Origin: Acridotheres tristis
Taxonomy: Eukaryota; Chordata; Aves; Passeriformes; Sturnidae
Assembly (NCBI GenBank): GCA_037013685.1
Contig: CM072896.1
Location: forward strand, 10,791,444-10,855,443
DNA length: 64,000 bases
Direction of reading: 5' to 3'
A model generated the notes under the pieces. That model was given only the letters and a program-made list of their open reading frames with translations. It searched no databases and had not been told where the DNA came from. Both the position numbers and the translations under genes were made by a program. Each line of letters begins with the position of its first letter. The first letter of the stretch is position 1. Below, piece by piece: positions 37,385 through 50,700 of this stretch.

Positions 37385-40300
37385 CTGAACAAAACATTTT
37401 TGAAGTCTTAAAATATGATAAACCTTTCTATGTTATCTAATATGCAACTAACAATATTATGAAAGCAACTTTCTGCATTATGAAACATCATAATCCTATG
37501 GACAGTAGAGTCTAACAAGAGCATGAGACTCAAAGCAAGGTATCCAGGACATTTACTGTGTACATATGAAGACAAACTCTACTTTTAACTAAGTTGTTAC
37601 CTAAAAAACACCCTGAAAACTCTGGCTGTGTACTATATATGACCCAAGCAGCCCATTCTGGCTATTATGGTATAAGGCACTGTCCCCTCCAAGTCAAAGA
37701 GAGCAGCTGCCACCAATAACACAGCAGCAATCTGCCCATGTCCAGTTGCCTCAGTACTAAGCTGCACAGTGTACAGGTCTGAGATGTGACTATTGATATA
37801 TTCTAAATACATTCCCTAGTCTTCAGACATACATTGATTTACTGAGGGCAAGTTACCAGAAACATGGAAAACTTAAATCTTGTACAGAATAGTGCAACTC
37901 AGACTTTGGCATGCACACAAAGGATAGGAAGGTGTAGTTTGTACAGAAAAATACAAGATCACAGCTTCTGGATGAGGAAGGGAAGAGACTGGAAATCTGT
38001 CATATCCTAACCTCTTTTTAAAATATTATAAAATTTGAGTACTTCTGTAAATCATTGGGACAAAGGGTTCCACTAGTCAAGTTAAAAGAAGGCAATCATA
38101 TGATGAAGGATCAAACATTTTGCTTTATTTTACAGATATATGTAGCAATATCGATGCTAGGGCCACTTGAAAAATTTTAATACACTCATGTTGGAGTATA
38201 ATTTAATTTTGGGTAAATTAAACAGTAGCAACTTAACTAAAAGAAACTACACAAGACAAAAGAATAACTACTCTAATAATTCAGACTCTCAATTCTGATT
38301 AGAGACCTGGTATCCAGCAAATCATTTTTGTAGGGGAAAATCTGCATACAGCATTGTGACAGACTCTTGAAAATACTTATACTAAGATTTTTTTCCTCAT
38401 CAGGAGACAAGTAAGATCAACTGTTTCTGCACTACTCTGATTGTAAAACACTGCCCAGATGAGCTCAGTTATGTGCTTCTCTAAACAAGCCCTTGGAGAT
38501 GCTCAGTACAGCTCCTCAGTTTATCTCAGACGTTGTCAGTACCGGACCAGCTCCTTCCTGCCCTTCCTGGCACACCCAGCTCGACCCTCCCACCCTCTCA
38601 GGCTTGGGCTGTTGCGGTGTCCCCAGAGGCTGTGTCCAAAGAGGGGTGTCCCATTTTCCCTCCCATTCCCGGGCTGTCTCCCAGCAGGTGGCAGCGGTGC
38701 AGCAGGGCTGCCGAGGGCCGAGCAGGAATGCCCAGACTGGAGTAAGGCAAGGGAGGAAGAAATAAAAACAACCCAAAGAGTCTCCTCAGCACGGTTTGGT
38801 GACTGAGCCATAGCAAAAGAGCAGCACTCCAGGAGCTCTTGTGCTTGGGCACAAGGAACGCCCGTGTGGTCAGAGGCCACTGTGGTTCCCTGCACTGAGG
38901 AGATGTTTAACCAGAGGTTGGCACGTTGGAAACTGCACAGTGTAAAGCACTGCAAGGTGTTCCAGCATCCAGCCAAGGGGAAGAGGCTGCACTGCTGGTT
39001 CACACCTGTGCTGCCTTCACACAAACAACAGTGTCAGCTCCTCCCAGGACCCCTGCCTGCCTCTGAGGCAACTAGAACAACACAACTGGGAGAAATTTTA
39101 AATTCAGGGGAAGAATAGGGGTCCACAGGGATACATATCACGTTAGATTATGGGCCTCAACTCATTCCAAGAGAAGGAATTACAAGGAACATCTTCAAAG
39201 ACAGCACTGAAATTTGTTGTCAACTGAACATTCAGCTCTAGAGCTATAACTGTACATTTCCTTATTAATTCAGATGAGTGTTTTAATCAAACACTAAAGA
39301 TGACGTACATATACAATGTTAGAATGAAAATTATAACTTTTACATTTAATTCTTTGAAAGATTTAGAAGGAAATGCAACAAAGTACTTGAGAGGGTCTTT
39401 TTGTGTGTATGTTGTACTTCAGTAATCCAAATGATACAAAATTATAGAACTTCAGTTTGCACAGAAATATGTTGTTTTCATTACAATGGTCCTAGTAGCA
39501 CATTTATTAAGAGCAGCAGTTTTCTCAATTTCATAATCCTGGTATCTAAGTTTAGAAGAGTCTGAAAACAAACTTGAATTTCATGAGAACCAAAGTGAGA
39601 AATGTGGCAGATCTAAATGAATGTGTTTCTCTTGCAGAAGAATGATCCTATCTAAGCCATCAGAAGAGGCAATGTGTGATGCAACACCATGATACTGCTG
39701 CACATCGGGACCTTTATCCGATTCCATCTCGGTGTTCAAGAGGTCGCAGACCACGTTGTTATCTGAGACAGACCACACGCTGCTTTTAGGAATCTTGTAA
39801 CTTGACAACTCCTAAGCTGAAGCCAGAAAACAATCCAATGCTTAATTGGTATAATTGGCTACTTTTTGTACTGCTCCTGTGATATTTCTACTTTATACCA
39901 CTGATCCAGAGTGTCTGGATTACTGGGCACGGCAGGAGCTGGACTCCTGCTTCTGTTCATCTGCAGCACAAGGAATCCAGCCATGATGGAAGATGAAGAA
40001 AGGACTTGGCAGGCCTTTGCATACTACTAAATATCTTTGAGGTTTTTGTTTGCCTTTCCTGTTAGGTGACTAAGTTTCCAAACAGGGTGAGGGGAAAGAA
40101 AATAAAGAGTCACAGCCAGAGTCTTGGATGGGGCCAACTGCCATGAGCAGCTCTTGTAGCTTGCCTTGTAGCCCAGCCTTCTCTACTTCTTGGCTGGGAA
40201 AGTCTCCATGGTGAACCTCAGCAGTTCAACTTTCCTCCATGCTGACATGTGAAAGAAGAATATCACAGCCATTTGACTGACCTTATCTATGGCAAGACAG

Positions 40301-41689
40301 CCACCCTCTGAGAAGCACTGACAAATAACTTCACAATCAAAATGAAGAGTCTTACTCAAAAAACCTGCTGAAGTTATATCACTCATTTGTTTGAGAAACT
40401 AAAAATAAATTAACCATGAGTATTTGCTCTTTTTTTTTCTCCATTTGTTAATACTGTTTTGGTGTCTTTTTACCTAAAGACCAATGGGAAAGGAGATACA
40501 AAACAGGCAAGAATAAAACACATTTTCTCATATAAGTCAAGAATGAAATAACCCAATTGGACAGGATGATTTGAATTACATCTGGATACAATGTATATGG
40601 TAGGCACATAAACATCTCTTTTCCAAGAGAACCTGTAACTTTTATTTAACATTTTATTATTCATAGCTTCTTTGCTTGTGGATTAGTTTTCTAAGGAAGG
40701 TCAAATTACCCATAAACAATGTTCCACAAGCAGATAACAGAAAAGGTCCTGCATTTAAAGAAAATGAGCAGTGAGGCCAGCCTGGATAATTCTCTCACCA
40801 TACACTCAGAGTTAGGAAGGAAGAACAGCAATGGGGAAGGTTATTCATCTTGCATATACATTCAATGTACAGGAGCATTCTGGCACGTGCTTGAAGCCCC
40901 AGCTGCCTTGGACAGAAAGCTGCTCAACACAGCTCCTTGCAAGGTGAAAAGCCATTCCAGACATAGCTCACTGCACAGGGCTGTGATGCAGCAGGAGCAC
41001 GGACATGCCCAGCTGAGGGGCAGTGATTACAGAATGCAGAGGTGGCAGCTTCCCACTGTGCACATTTGACAGAAGACATGTGCCCTTCTAGAGTTCCTGC
41101 AAGATGCTCAAACTCCAGTACTTTAAAATTTCCTTTCCTTGATGTTTCAACATAAAGGAGAATGATGGCAGTACTCATAAAGCAGCTCTCTTCCTCAACT
41201 CACTCTGCTGATAAGTAAACCATTTCTGACACTGTAACAAATACTAACATTGGAAACAGGTTTTGAGCTGCAGAAACCCACAGGCATACACAGAATCTAA
41301 ACCCTGTAACTCTGCAAATTCAGAAGCATTATGGCCTTCTAACAGCATCAGGAAACACCAGGGCTGACACTATTGCCCTGAGTGTGCAATTCTGAGTAAT
41401 CACAGTTGGGAAAAACCTAAGAAGTACTACCAATAAGGACAAAAAGAATATGACCACCATATGAACTGGTAAACATGAAAACTGAGTCCTACATTCACCT
41501 GCACTACAATAGCTGATTAATTAAAAAAAAAAACAAAAAACCCAACCCATAAATATTAGGTATCTGACAAGGTTTGCATGAGTTTGATATGCAAAATTTC
41601 TAATCATGCATACCAATAAAATATTTCTTCCCTAAAGTAACCATAGCATTGTGCTGAAGTAAACAACAAAATTTTATTTCTATATTCAG

Positions 41690-41880
41690 CACAAGAGTAG
41701 GTTACCCAGACTGAATGTCACATCTGTCCTCAGAGATTTTCAAAACCCAAAGCCCTAATGGAGCCCTGAACAAAGCACCAAGCAACTGGGTTCCAGTGTC
41801 AAAGAGCTTTACACAAAACACCAGAGTAGATGGCCTCCTGAAATCCCTTCCAACCCATGCCACCCTATGACTATTACACA
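41690..41880 (+). mobile_element. CR1 LINE 3' end, truncated
   Basis: The plus strand reads like the avian CR1 3' terminus: gatggcctcctgaaatccct, tccaacccatgccacc, then ctatgactat, matching the usual 'gatctcc..aggtcccttccaacc..attctatgattctatg' end. The preceding 130 bp (cagagattttcaaaaccc..., gccctgaacaaagc) fits the upstream CR1 sequence loosely. It is 5'-truncated, as CR1 copies usually are, and moderately diverged. Confidence 0.75.
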
Positions 41881-42770
41881 ACACTCCATGGATTTTATTG
41901 GGATTGGTATTTATCCTTTGACTGCATTGAACAAAAGGTCAAAGCCACAAATGACCTGGATTTGTGCAGCTGTCCCACATACATCAGTAGAATTACTTAT
42001 TTGTACTAGAGCTGAATATGACCTATGAAATAATAAGCAAATAGCTTTGAATATACACATCAGTTTACTTCATGTCTTGGTAAAAGTGAGATACAAGCCA
42101 CCTCAAAGCCTGAAACTACACACCAAATGAAGCTATTAATAAAGCCAACAAATTTCCAACACTTGAGAATTAATTTAACCAAACGATGTCACTGGCACCA
42201 ATCTTACCCAATAGGCACAAAAGCTTTTGCAGTTACTGAACAAAGCACAATCCTAGGCTACCTGCACTTTCACTGTGGGGTACTTCTTTGGTGGTGTTGG
42301 TTCCTAAACCCACTCAGATTTAACCAGAATGCAGGATGCCCTGTCAAAGACAGTCAACAGGCAAATTGCTCAGGGCCCAAAGTCATACTCAAGTCACTGA
42401 TCACCAGGATTAATCAGAACTGTGCTCTATACAAGCTGTGTACCTCAGGAAGCACAGCTAATTAGGCAGAAAATTAAGGTCAGGATGTTAAGACATTTCA
42501 TAAGCTTTCTCAGAACACAGGATAGAAGAGTCAAATATAGAGCCTCAGGACACCACTACAGGCTGATTAATGTGCAAGCAAAGAAATGAGAAGGCCTTCA
42601 GTCTTCTGGAAACCAAGAGTGCACCAACAGTAGCAAAATAATATGCAGTCTTTCTATTCTTTCTTGAGATTTGAGACTCAGGCTCAGTAGAAGTATTTTA
42701 CAGAGGTGCAAAGGTGAGAAGGTTCAACAAGATGTGCAGCTTTCACATAAGTTTGAAGAAATGTTAGAGG

Positions 42771-42825
42771 AATCACAGACTCATAGAATATCTCAAGCTG
42801 GAAGGATCTGAAAGGATCAATATGA
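42771..42825 (-). mobile_element. CR1 LINE 3'-end remnant, minus orientation
   Basis: aatcacagactcatagaata followed by tctcaagctggaaggatctg and aaaggatca is the complement of the CR1 end (tail octamers, then the ggttggaagggacct block). Only about 55 bp are recognisable; similarity fades to the right. It is opposite in orientation to the copy 0.9 kb to the left. Confidence 0.65.
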
Positions 42826-43092
42826 AAACAGCATCAAGCATTGCCTCAGTTATCAACCTAACCCACAGCTGAGTAAATTCCACATGCTTAAAGAGCTTCT
42901 AATCAGTTTAAATTTATCAAAATACTGCAGAAGATGATGGGGTACATATTTGTGGCATACAAAAATCAGAGAAGATTTCTGAAATTGAAGATCTTTGTGA
43001 TTGATTTCTTATATTTGTCCAAACAATTCTGAGTCAGAAGTGGCTGGCAGAATGCCAATATGAAAAGTAACACGTTGAACAGTCATACTTAC

Positions 43093-43186
43093 ATTTTTTG
43101 CCGTCATGTCAGACAGTATTGCTTTATATTTCATAAAGCCATAAGATATCCCTTTTCATCTTCACAGAATCTTTAAAATGAACATC
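43093..43186 (-). CDS. TFDP2: TFDP2 first coding exon (MTAKN start) with 5' UTR
   Basis: Coding part 43093-43107: ATG ACG GCA AAA AAT, then donor gtaagt. The rest of the exon (43108-43186) is 5' UTR after acceptor cttacag. MTAKN is the known DP-2 N-terminus and the ATG context is GACATGA with a purine at -3. An upstream ATG at 43132-43134 is in frame (MKYKAILSD before MTAKN) and is preceded in frame by TGA at 43156-43158; its context is weak (T at -3). Other short upstream ATGs exist in the exon. I therefore choose 43107 as the start. Confidence 0.93.
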
Positions 43187-46100
43187 CTGTAAGACAATTA
43201 ATGAAATGTCTTAGCTGAAACCCAAGCTGCCGATAAAATAATCACCACAATAGTCAGGTTGTGCAGAGATACTAAAAATGTTCATTACTTGGAACAGGCA
43301 GAGATGAAATCCTTTCTATAAAGGCCCAACTTACATAAAGGCCTGACTACTTTAATGTGCTAGCAAACCATGTTATAACATTACTAAAATTTTGTAATTA
43401 AAACCATGCAATCTTTTGCAGTTAATGCAGATTGGCTTTAAAAATAGAAGTGAATTACTTCTCTCCACTGTCTCTTTAGCCACCAACAACAGAGAAGGCT
43501 TTTAATGAAATGTATATATACAGAAAACATTCAAGGAAAAATGCAAGAAAAAATATTCAGCTTTAACTCATCTTTTAAATGTTTTCATGCTTTTTTATTA
43601 AACCTGTGTTGTTAGAATGATAATATTAGAATTCCAGGAAAAGACAAAAATTTTGGTATACCAAAAAATAGTTTAAAGTGACTTATTTTTTTAAATGATA
43701 GCTTCCAGAAGTCTTAGAGAAAACAGAAGAGAAATTACAAATCCATGCAGTCAGCAGAAACCATTTTAAAGACAGAATTAACCTGACAAAGTGTTTAGGT
43801 ACCTTGAAAGTACCTTATAAGCACTATTTGCAGTTAAAAAATAGACTACAAAAGACATTTGAATTGCATTTGGATGAAAAAGAGAGAGAACTGTTCACAC
43901 TTTGAAGTGTGGAATCAATTGAGTAAAATTAGGAAGATACCTAAACTACTTATCAGAGTCATGACCATTAACAGCAGAACTCACCAGCTACAAAAGCAGG
44001 GTGCAATTGATGCCGTTTCCTCTGTATTTTAACCTATGAGAATTTTCAGAATGGCTTGAGAATGTCTGCACCTCCCTTCAGGAAAGTGCCAGGGGTTGTC
44101 TCAGTAGCGTCTGTAACTAATGAGGAACTCTACCATCACATCCCATCACTACTTTAGTAGTTTTGGATAACCCAGGAGAATTTTAAATCCTAGGCTGTTT
44201 CTATACATTTCTTGGTTTATTCAGACATCATATCAATTAAACTGTTAGTGGTAAACCATTTTATTCAACTTAGAGGTGTCCTCCACTTCCTGTTGACTGA
44301 GTTGTACTTATCTTCCTGAGTGCCTCCCTTTATTGCAGCCATAATTAAGCAGCTACTCCAGCATGTGAACACCAAACAATTCTACTAAGACATTCTCCTG
44401 TGAAAACTTGTATATTTTAGTTTCACCACAAAACATCCAAGAAAATAACACAAATGCTTCTCTGGCTTCAGAGAAGGCACTACAAAGAGGTATCTATTCC
44501 CACCCTGGGGAAAGGAGCTACTGGATTTGGTAGTAATCCAGAAACCTGAAGCCATAAAGCTACAGAGGTCATGGCAAGGAGCAAATACTGAATCCTTGCA
44601 ATGCATCTGAAAATTATGATCATTGTGCCTATTCTTTTTCAATATTTCTGACCCTTACAGACAAACTCTCTAAATCCATCATCTGGAGCTCTGGCCAAAA
44701 TTCATGTTGCAGTCTGACCTCCCTCTCTTTCTTTAAGAGGCTTTACAAGTAATTAATTAATAAAATGCAGCTAAGAACATAATTGCTGATCAGTTTTAAC
44801 TCATTTACAGATAAGCAAACTAGGTACATCTTTGACAAGTTATTTGCTGTCAAGCTTGATGATCCAGAAGGTATTGTCCATAAACTATTAGAGTCCTTTG
44901 CCACAGTGCTCTTCAGCCAGTATGAACAGTTGGTATTCTTCCAGCCTTATGAACACATTTTGTCAAGCCTGAGAAGCTAGACTTTGTGACCCCACCATCT
45001 GCCATGACCTCTTGTCAGGTTCAGACAAAAGAACCGACACAGATGGGCTCAAAATGGAGATTTTCTTCATCCCCAGTTGCTGCATGTGTTTACAGGACAC
45101 AGACAGAAAAACATAAAACTCAACCTTTTTTCTTCTTTAGCTGGTTTCTACTGAAATGAAGCTGCATAAAGATAGGTTCAGAGCCTAGAACACATGAGAA
45201 CACAAAGACTGGTTTTTTATGAACTGTGTTTGTCCCTTCATCAGCTAAGCCTTGGTTTATAAACCACTCCCATAAATTTGCCTTTTGGTCATATACTGTA
45301 CAGTGCAAGTAGCCAACCAAACTGTCTGACTTCGTAAACTCTGAGCTGTAGCTTCTTCTAGAACACATCCTCTAACCGTTTATGCCACTGGCATTAAAAA
45401 GCCAGTTTGAGCACTAAATTTACAAAAGCCCAGTTAATCAAGCTCCAGTTACAGCAAAACACTACAGGAGTTTTATCTGTACCAATTCTCACTACAAGTT
45501 AAAAGCCGGATCAGTACTAAAGTTTTGGTGATTCTGAAGCTGAATCCCAGTGCAACAAACAGTGCAAAACAGAAAACAAGTATCTGCAGAATAACATTAC
45601 ATTTCTTCTTATGTTTATTTTCTATCTATTGTCCAAAGCCTTATTTTTAAATTACCCCTATAAGACAAGATAACAGTCTCTTCTCTGCTTTACAAACTTA
45701 CCTTGGTTTCTCTTCTAAGATTTTATCAGTACTTCAAGTCACACCCTCACCTAGACCAGCATCATGCAAAGATCCTCCTCAGTGCCAGAGGCCAGTTCCC
45801 AACAGGAAGTGTCATTTATGTAATATTACATCAATACTAAACATCTACAAATGAAGGCAACCATTGGACAATCACCTAAATTGTTATGATGAAAAGTCCT
45901 TACAGAACACATGAAAAATAAAAGAGATATTTTAGTATACTAGAATGATTTTTATCACGACTAAGGAGTACTTTTTTTCCTTTACTTGATAAACAGTATT
46001 GCAAAGTGAAAATTATTCCAGGTAACTGGGTCAGCTAAGAGGAAAGTGTGATGAGTTCCAAGAAAGAAACCTGTATAACACCAGCCTTTCCACAGGAAAG

Positions 46101-47687
46101 TAATTTATATTCTTCATATTCCTCTCCATCGTACTAACTTTCAACTATTACAAGACTGATTTCAGAAGACAGCAGTAAAAAAAGATTCCTTATTAATCAG
46201 TACAGGCTTAGTTTTAAACAACTAATTTATGCACAGCATCTACATGGCTTAAACCACCTTTTACACATATGCTGCTTCAGTGTGCCTCAGTTTTCAGAGC
46301 AGTAAAATTTCAGAATTATTAAGTACTCATCAGAAATCCACCTGCTCCCACGAAGCGTTATCTTCCAGCTTGTTCCTAAAAAACATTGCAATATCTGACT
46401 CCTTTTTGAAAAAATATAGATTAAAGAAAATAAAACAAGACAGGAATGCCATAAAACATCCAGCTTGTCACTCAATGAAGCTCTTCAAAAAAGCCAACCA
46501 AGGTATTTATTCAACAAGTCACATACACAGGATGAGAAATAAGTCACCACCTTCAGCTGTCACACAGTAATTTTTCTACTGTAAATAACGTTAGAAAGTA
46601 GCTCTAAAGAAGCATTTGAAAGGAATTCCCACCATGATATGCATGATAAAGGTCTGGCAGGTGCCACAACTTATTTTTCCAGCTTTTACTGTGAGCAACT
46701 TTTTGCCTTCAAAAAAGTTCCAGTAGATAACAAAGTGATTAGAGAGACTGAACAAAAGAAATTCTAGTGACTTGACACTGAATGATATTACGAGTTTTTA
46801 ACAAAACAAAATAAAATAATTTGAGAAGAGTATTCAGTGCAAAAGTGTCATTGTTTAATCACCTTTACTTGACTCAAAAGGCTGCAGTCTAAGAAGTACA
46901 AAGTAGAGAAGTTCTCCCAACTACACGACACAAAAAGGAAATGAGGATTACTGCTTTAAATCAAGATGTAAACGAAAGATAAAACTACCCGAATCTAATT
47001 TGAAAGTGAAGATTTCATCGTGTAGTTAATCAAGATCGAGCAAAATGCCAATGGATCATCAGAAAAAATGAACTGACACCTCCTGGCAACAGTAGTAATT
47101 ATGACTCAAGTTTACACAGCACAAAGAACCTGGAAAAACAGATGAGGTATTTGTGCAAGTTCAATGAGTAGAAACTGTAGCACCTCAGCTCCAGGAGGGA
47201 GAACCACCGACCTGTGTGGTTTGCTAAAAGCAAACGTCCCCTCAAGGACTTTGTATAGCAAATACTGATGCAACAAATGAACTGAATCCCATTCAGTACT
47301 CTCAGACTTTATCCCAAATGCTACATCCCAATTACTCCTACTATTTGCTATATTTACTCACGGTTGCACCTATTATATTACTACCAATGTACATATTATA
47401 TGACTGTACATGCATACATGACTAGAAAAAACACTATTTGATGGAGGCTACTGAATATTCTGAATCTCAGGGATGAAGACAGATCTGAGTGAGAAGAATG
47501 TGTAACACAGGAAGAAAATCCAAAGCTGGATTCAGACTCTCTGCTAGCTGAAAGGGCTCAGTCTCCATTTATTTAACTGCACTGCTGACCCTCAAGTTCT
47601 GCTGCTTATCCAGTCCTGACAGGGCTGAGTCCCCAATTCCAGCAACCTGGAACTGGATGCTCCTTCCCTTAAGGGACTCGGTTTCTC

Positions 47688-47709
47688 AGGCATGTTCTTG
47701 GACATGCTC
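47688..47709. promoter_or_regulatory. p53-type response element (full consensus, 2-bp spacer)
   Basis: Two decamers AGGCATGTTC and GGACATGCTC, each a perfect RRRCWWGYYY, are separated by TT. All 20 informative positions match the p53/p63/p73 consensus. It lies in the first intron of TFDP2, about 7 kb downstream of the promoter. Binding is inferred from the motif only. Confidence 0.65.
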
Positions 47710-50700
47710 AATGCCAGCACCAGCAGTAAACTACATATGTCCAAGAACAGGGACAGCACTCATGGCTTCTTCCAAAACCAATGAGGTGAGACGTGTCTCT
47801 TATCGTCCAAGTAAGGAGAACTTTACATTAAACATGTGGAATAATTCCCAAGCACTTGAACCTTTGAAGGCTCTTTTAATTCCCCAAACCAGCTTGCTGT
47901 CATTCATGATAGAGTACATAGGGCCTGACTTCAGAACAGTGGCTAACATTCATGCAGCACTTAAAGCATCATCTAACATGTCTTTTTGAGTTTTAAAGAC
48001 AACTTTTATCACTACCAAGATAAATTTGGAATTAACAGAAATTTAGCTGCAGGGTTTTTTTAAGCAGGCAATCTATTCTATAAGCTCATTTTTTGTTCTC
48101 TCACTGTTTGTAGCCCATAGCTGACTTCTGTACAGGCACAACATTTGGGAGTCTGCTGCTTCAGTGGTAAGAGGCAGGCACAACTTCCTTTCAGAGTAAG
48201 CAGCACACTATTTTCACAAATACATTTTTGCCTTAAGAAATTTCATTCTCACAATAGACTGACATTTGAAAAAAATTTAGTGATCTGTGTGATGACTGTA
48301 AAATACCTTGGTAAGATGGTTTTTGTGCATTGCCAAGAATATACTGGCTCCTTTTTCAGTCAAGCTCAGCTGAAAACAGCATCTTTTTGACTACTGAGAC
48401 TTCACACTAACGTCTTGCTAACACCAGCTCATACACTGTTTGATACATCAGAGAATGCCCTAGATATTAATCTGGTTTTGTAAGTTTTAATTTTGAGATT
48501 TAAAAATTTCCAGAGTTATCAGTGTATTGACAAATATATGGAAAAGTCTAACCACACTTTTGAGATATATTTTTGGCTACACTTCACAGCTGGAAGGATC
48601 TTAACGTCCAATGAACTGAAGATAATTTTACATTTACATTTAAAGATCATCAAGTTACATCGCAGCAAAAAACTTGATGATGAAGACTTGGTGGCTATTT
48701 CTTCCATTTTCTATATAGTTTGCTAGTAGTTTAAAGCCATTATTTAACTCTACTCTTGCATGAGTTGAAGATTATCCCTTCACCAAAGGGTAAAGGTTTC
48801 AAAAATTTTCATACTTCTCTAATTATACTTTAGTAAAAAGGCAAAAAAGGGATTTTTCTGGTGATGCACAAGCTCACAAATACTGATTACATCACACAAA
48901 ATTACCTGAAGGGCACAGTTCCATGAAATACATTGCACTGCTCTGAGATTCCACCCCCATAAGATTGCTTAAAGAGATCTTCAACATCTGCCATTTGTCC
49001 CACTTTCCACTCCTTCCCAATGCTGCACCCTCTCAACAGCTCCCATTCCCACCTTATCCCCTCAGCGAGCCAGTTCAGTTGTAATATTGTCAGAATTTCA
49101 GCAGTGGGGCTGAAATGGGGTAGAAGAAAATTTTCCATATGCTGTGACCCCTGACAGCTCCAAGGGCCACCCCAGCCCGCGCCCAGGACCAACCCTCACA
49201 TTTGACCAACCAGTTCAGTCTGGTGTCCAGAACCACACCATGATTTCATTTCTGAAAAAAAGCCCTCAAAATTTACTTATGGATTGAAACGTGACAAGAG
49301 ACTGGATATGGTTTGTGCAGATGAAGATTACTGCTTGCTTTTGAAGAGTTCACTGGGGTGTGTGCAAAAATCCATTAGGAAGGGGGATATTTTTGTCTCC
49401 ACAGCTTTCTGAATTTCTTATACACCAAAGAAACAGAATGAATAATTTGCTTTTGACAGAGAGCAGAAGCCTGCTGTTATACCAAATCAATACACAGCTT
49501 GAAACTGTATCAGTTGTATGTATGAAATTATTGATTAAAAAAATATTGAATGTATTTTCAATTGTAAGTTGAATTTTAAATAAACTGAAATTGACAATAA
49601 CGTGATTGCACCTTTAAGAGAACAGAAATATATTTCTCACATTTCTCAAATCTCAAGGTCAAGTTTATAACAAAAGGAAGTTACCTAACTCCTTCCTTCC
49701 TTCCAAGAAAAAGAGAGCCCATGCACACACAGGTTTCTTATTTCACTCTGAGGACATAAGCTCACTTTCACTTGCAGTTTCTAATCTCATCCATAATTAC
49801 TGGTCATGTTACCACCATATATTCTTGGATGACCATTACAGCTCACAAGTGACTTTTAGCATTGGCATTCACAAGCCTTAATGAGCAACTACTGATATTG
49901 GCTTTAATTCCCACAAACACCATTATAGTAGGTGCTACCAAGTTGAAGAATTCCTCTGCACAACTAAAAGTTCACAGCCTTAAAGACAGTGGATACCTGT
50001 TGCAACCTGCTAATTTCTTTCTGACCTTCTTTTTCTTTTTTTCCCCCTGAAATTTTCAGTAAGAAAACAATAAATGAAAATGGTCTCTTATACACACAGA
50101 ACACATTTGCTTACACCACCCATGGGTGATGGATTATGAATTCCTATCAAATTAACCTTCCCATACACCCAGCCAGATGTTATAGTCACCCAACAAGGTC
50201 AGTGAGGGACTCTGTTGAATAAAAGTACTAAAGAGGTTGTAAGCCACAACTGAATCATTTGCTATTCCCAACCAAACCAACACAAATCTGGCAGCAACAG
50301 GAACCTGATGGAACAGGAGAAACCTGCCTTGCCAAACAGAGAAGCATACTCTAAGCTCCACAGGAAAAAATAAATTACACTGTAAGACCAGAATTACATT
50401 CACAAATGGATTTTGGTCTACAGAGGTTAACAAAAATGCTGTATTTTGGACACAGGTACTCCATTCACTGTTAGCAAAGAATTGAGGAACAGAAGCCCAG
50501 CCTCAGCTACCATCAGTGCTTTCTCTGACTACTGTTTGTGTAAAACCTGGCAGTCAGGGCACATCCCACTGACTGAAATAACACAAAACCAGTCAAAACA
50601 ACATCATCTTTTTAAAAGTAGATTATTTCCACGTGAAGGTTATGTTAACTAACAGCAAGTTTAGAAGTATTGTGAAAAACCTGGCTGTTCATGTCAGTCA

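Larger units (their letters stand above)
37385..43092 (-). other. TFDP2: TFDP2 intron, 5.7 kb
   Basis: Phase 0, donor AAAAAT|gtaagt at 43091-43092. It carries a GC-rich stretch (38480-39080), an A-rich tract (41521-41545) and two CR1 3'-end fragments (41690-41880 and 42771-42825). No exon is recognised in it. Confidence 0.85.

Noticed and set aside
38536..39024. 162-codon open frame on minus in a GC-rich intronic patch
   Set aside because: Overlapping frames are open on both strands, there are no conserved motifs, and it sits inside a TFDP2 intron; best explained by base composition.
44783..44980. 65-codon plus-strand frame with protein-like composition
   Set aside because: Too short to be significant, no family recognised, no splice context.
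48590..48620. cagctggaaggatcttaacg resembles a CR1 tail block
   Set aside because: Only one short block matches and no terminal octamers are present; too weak to call.
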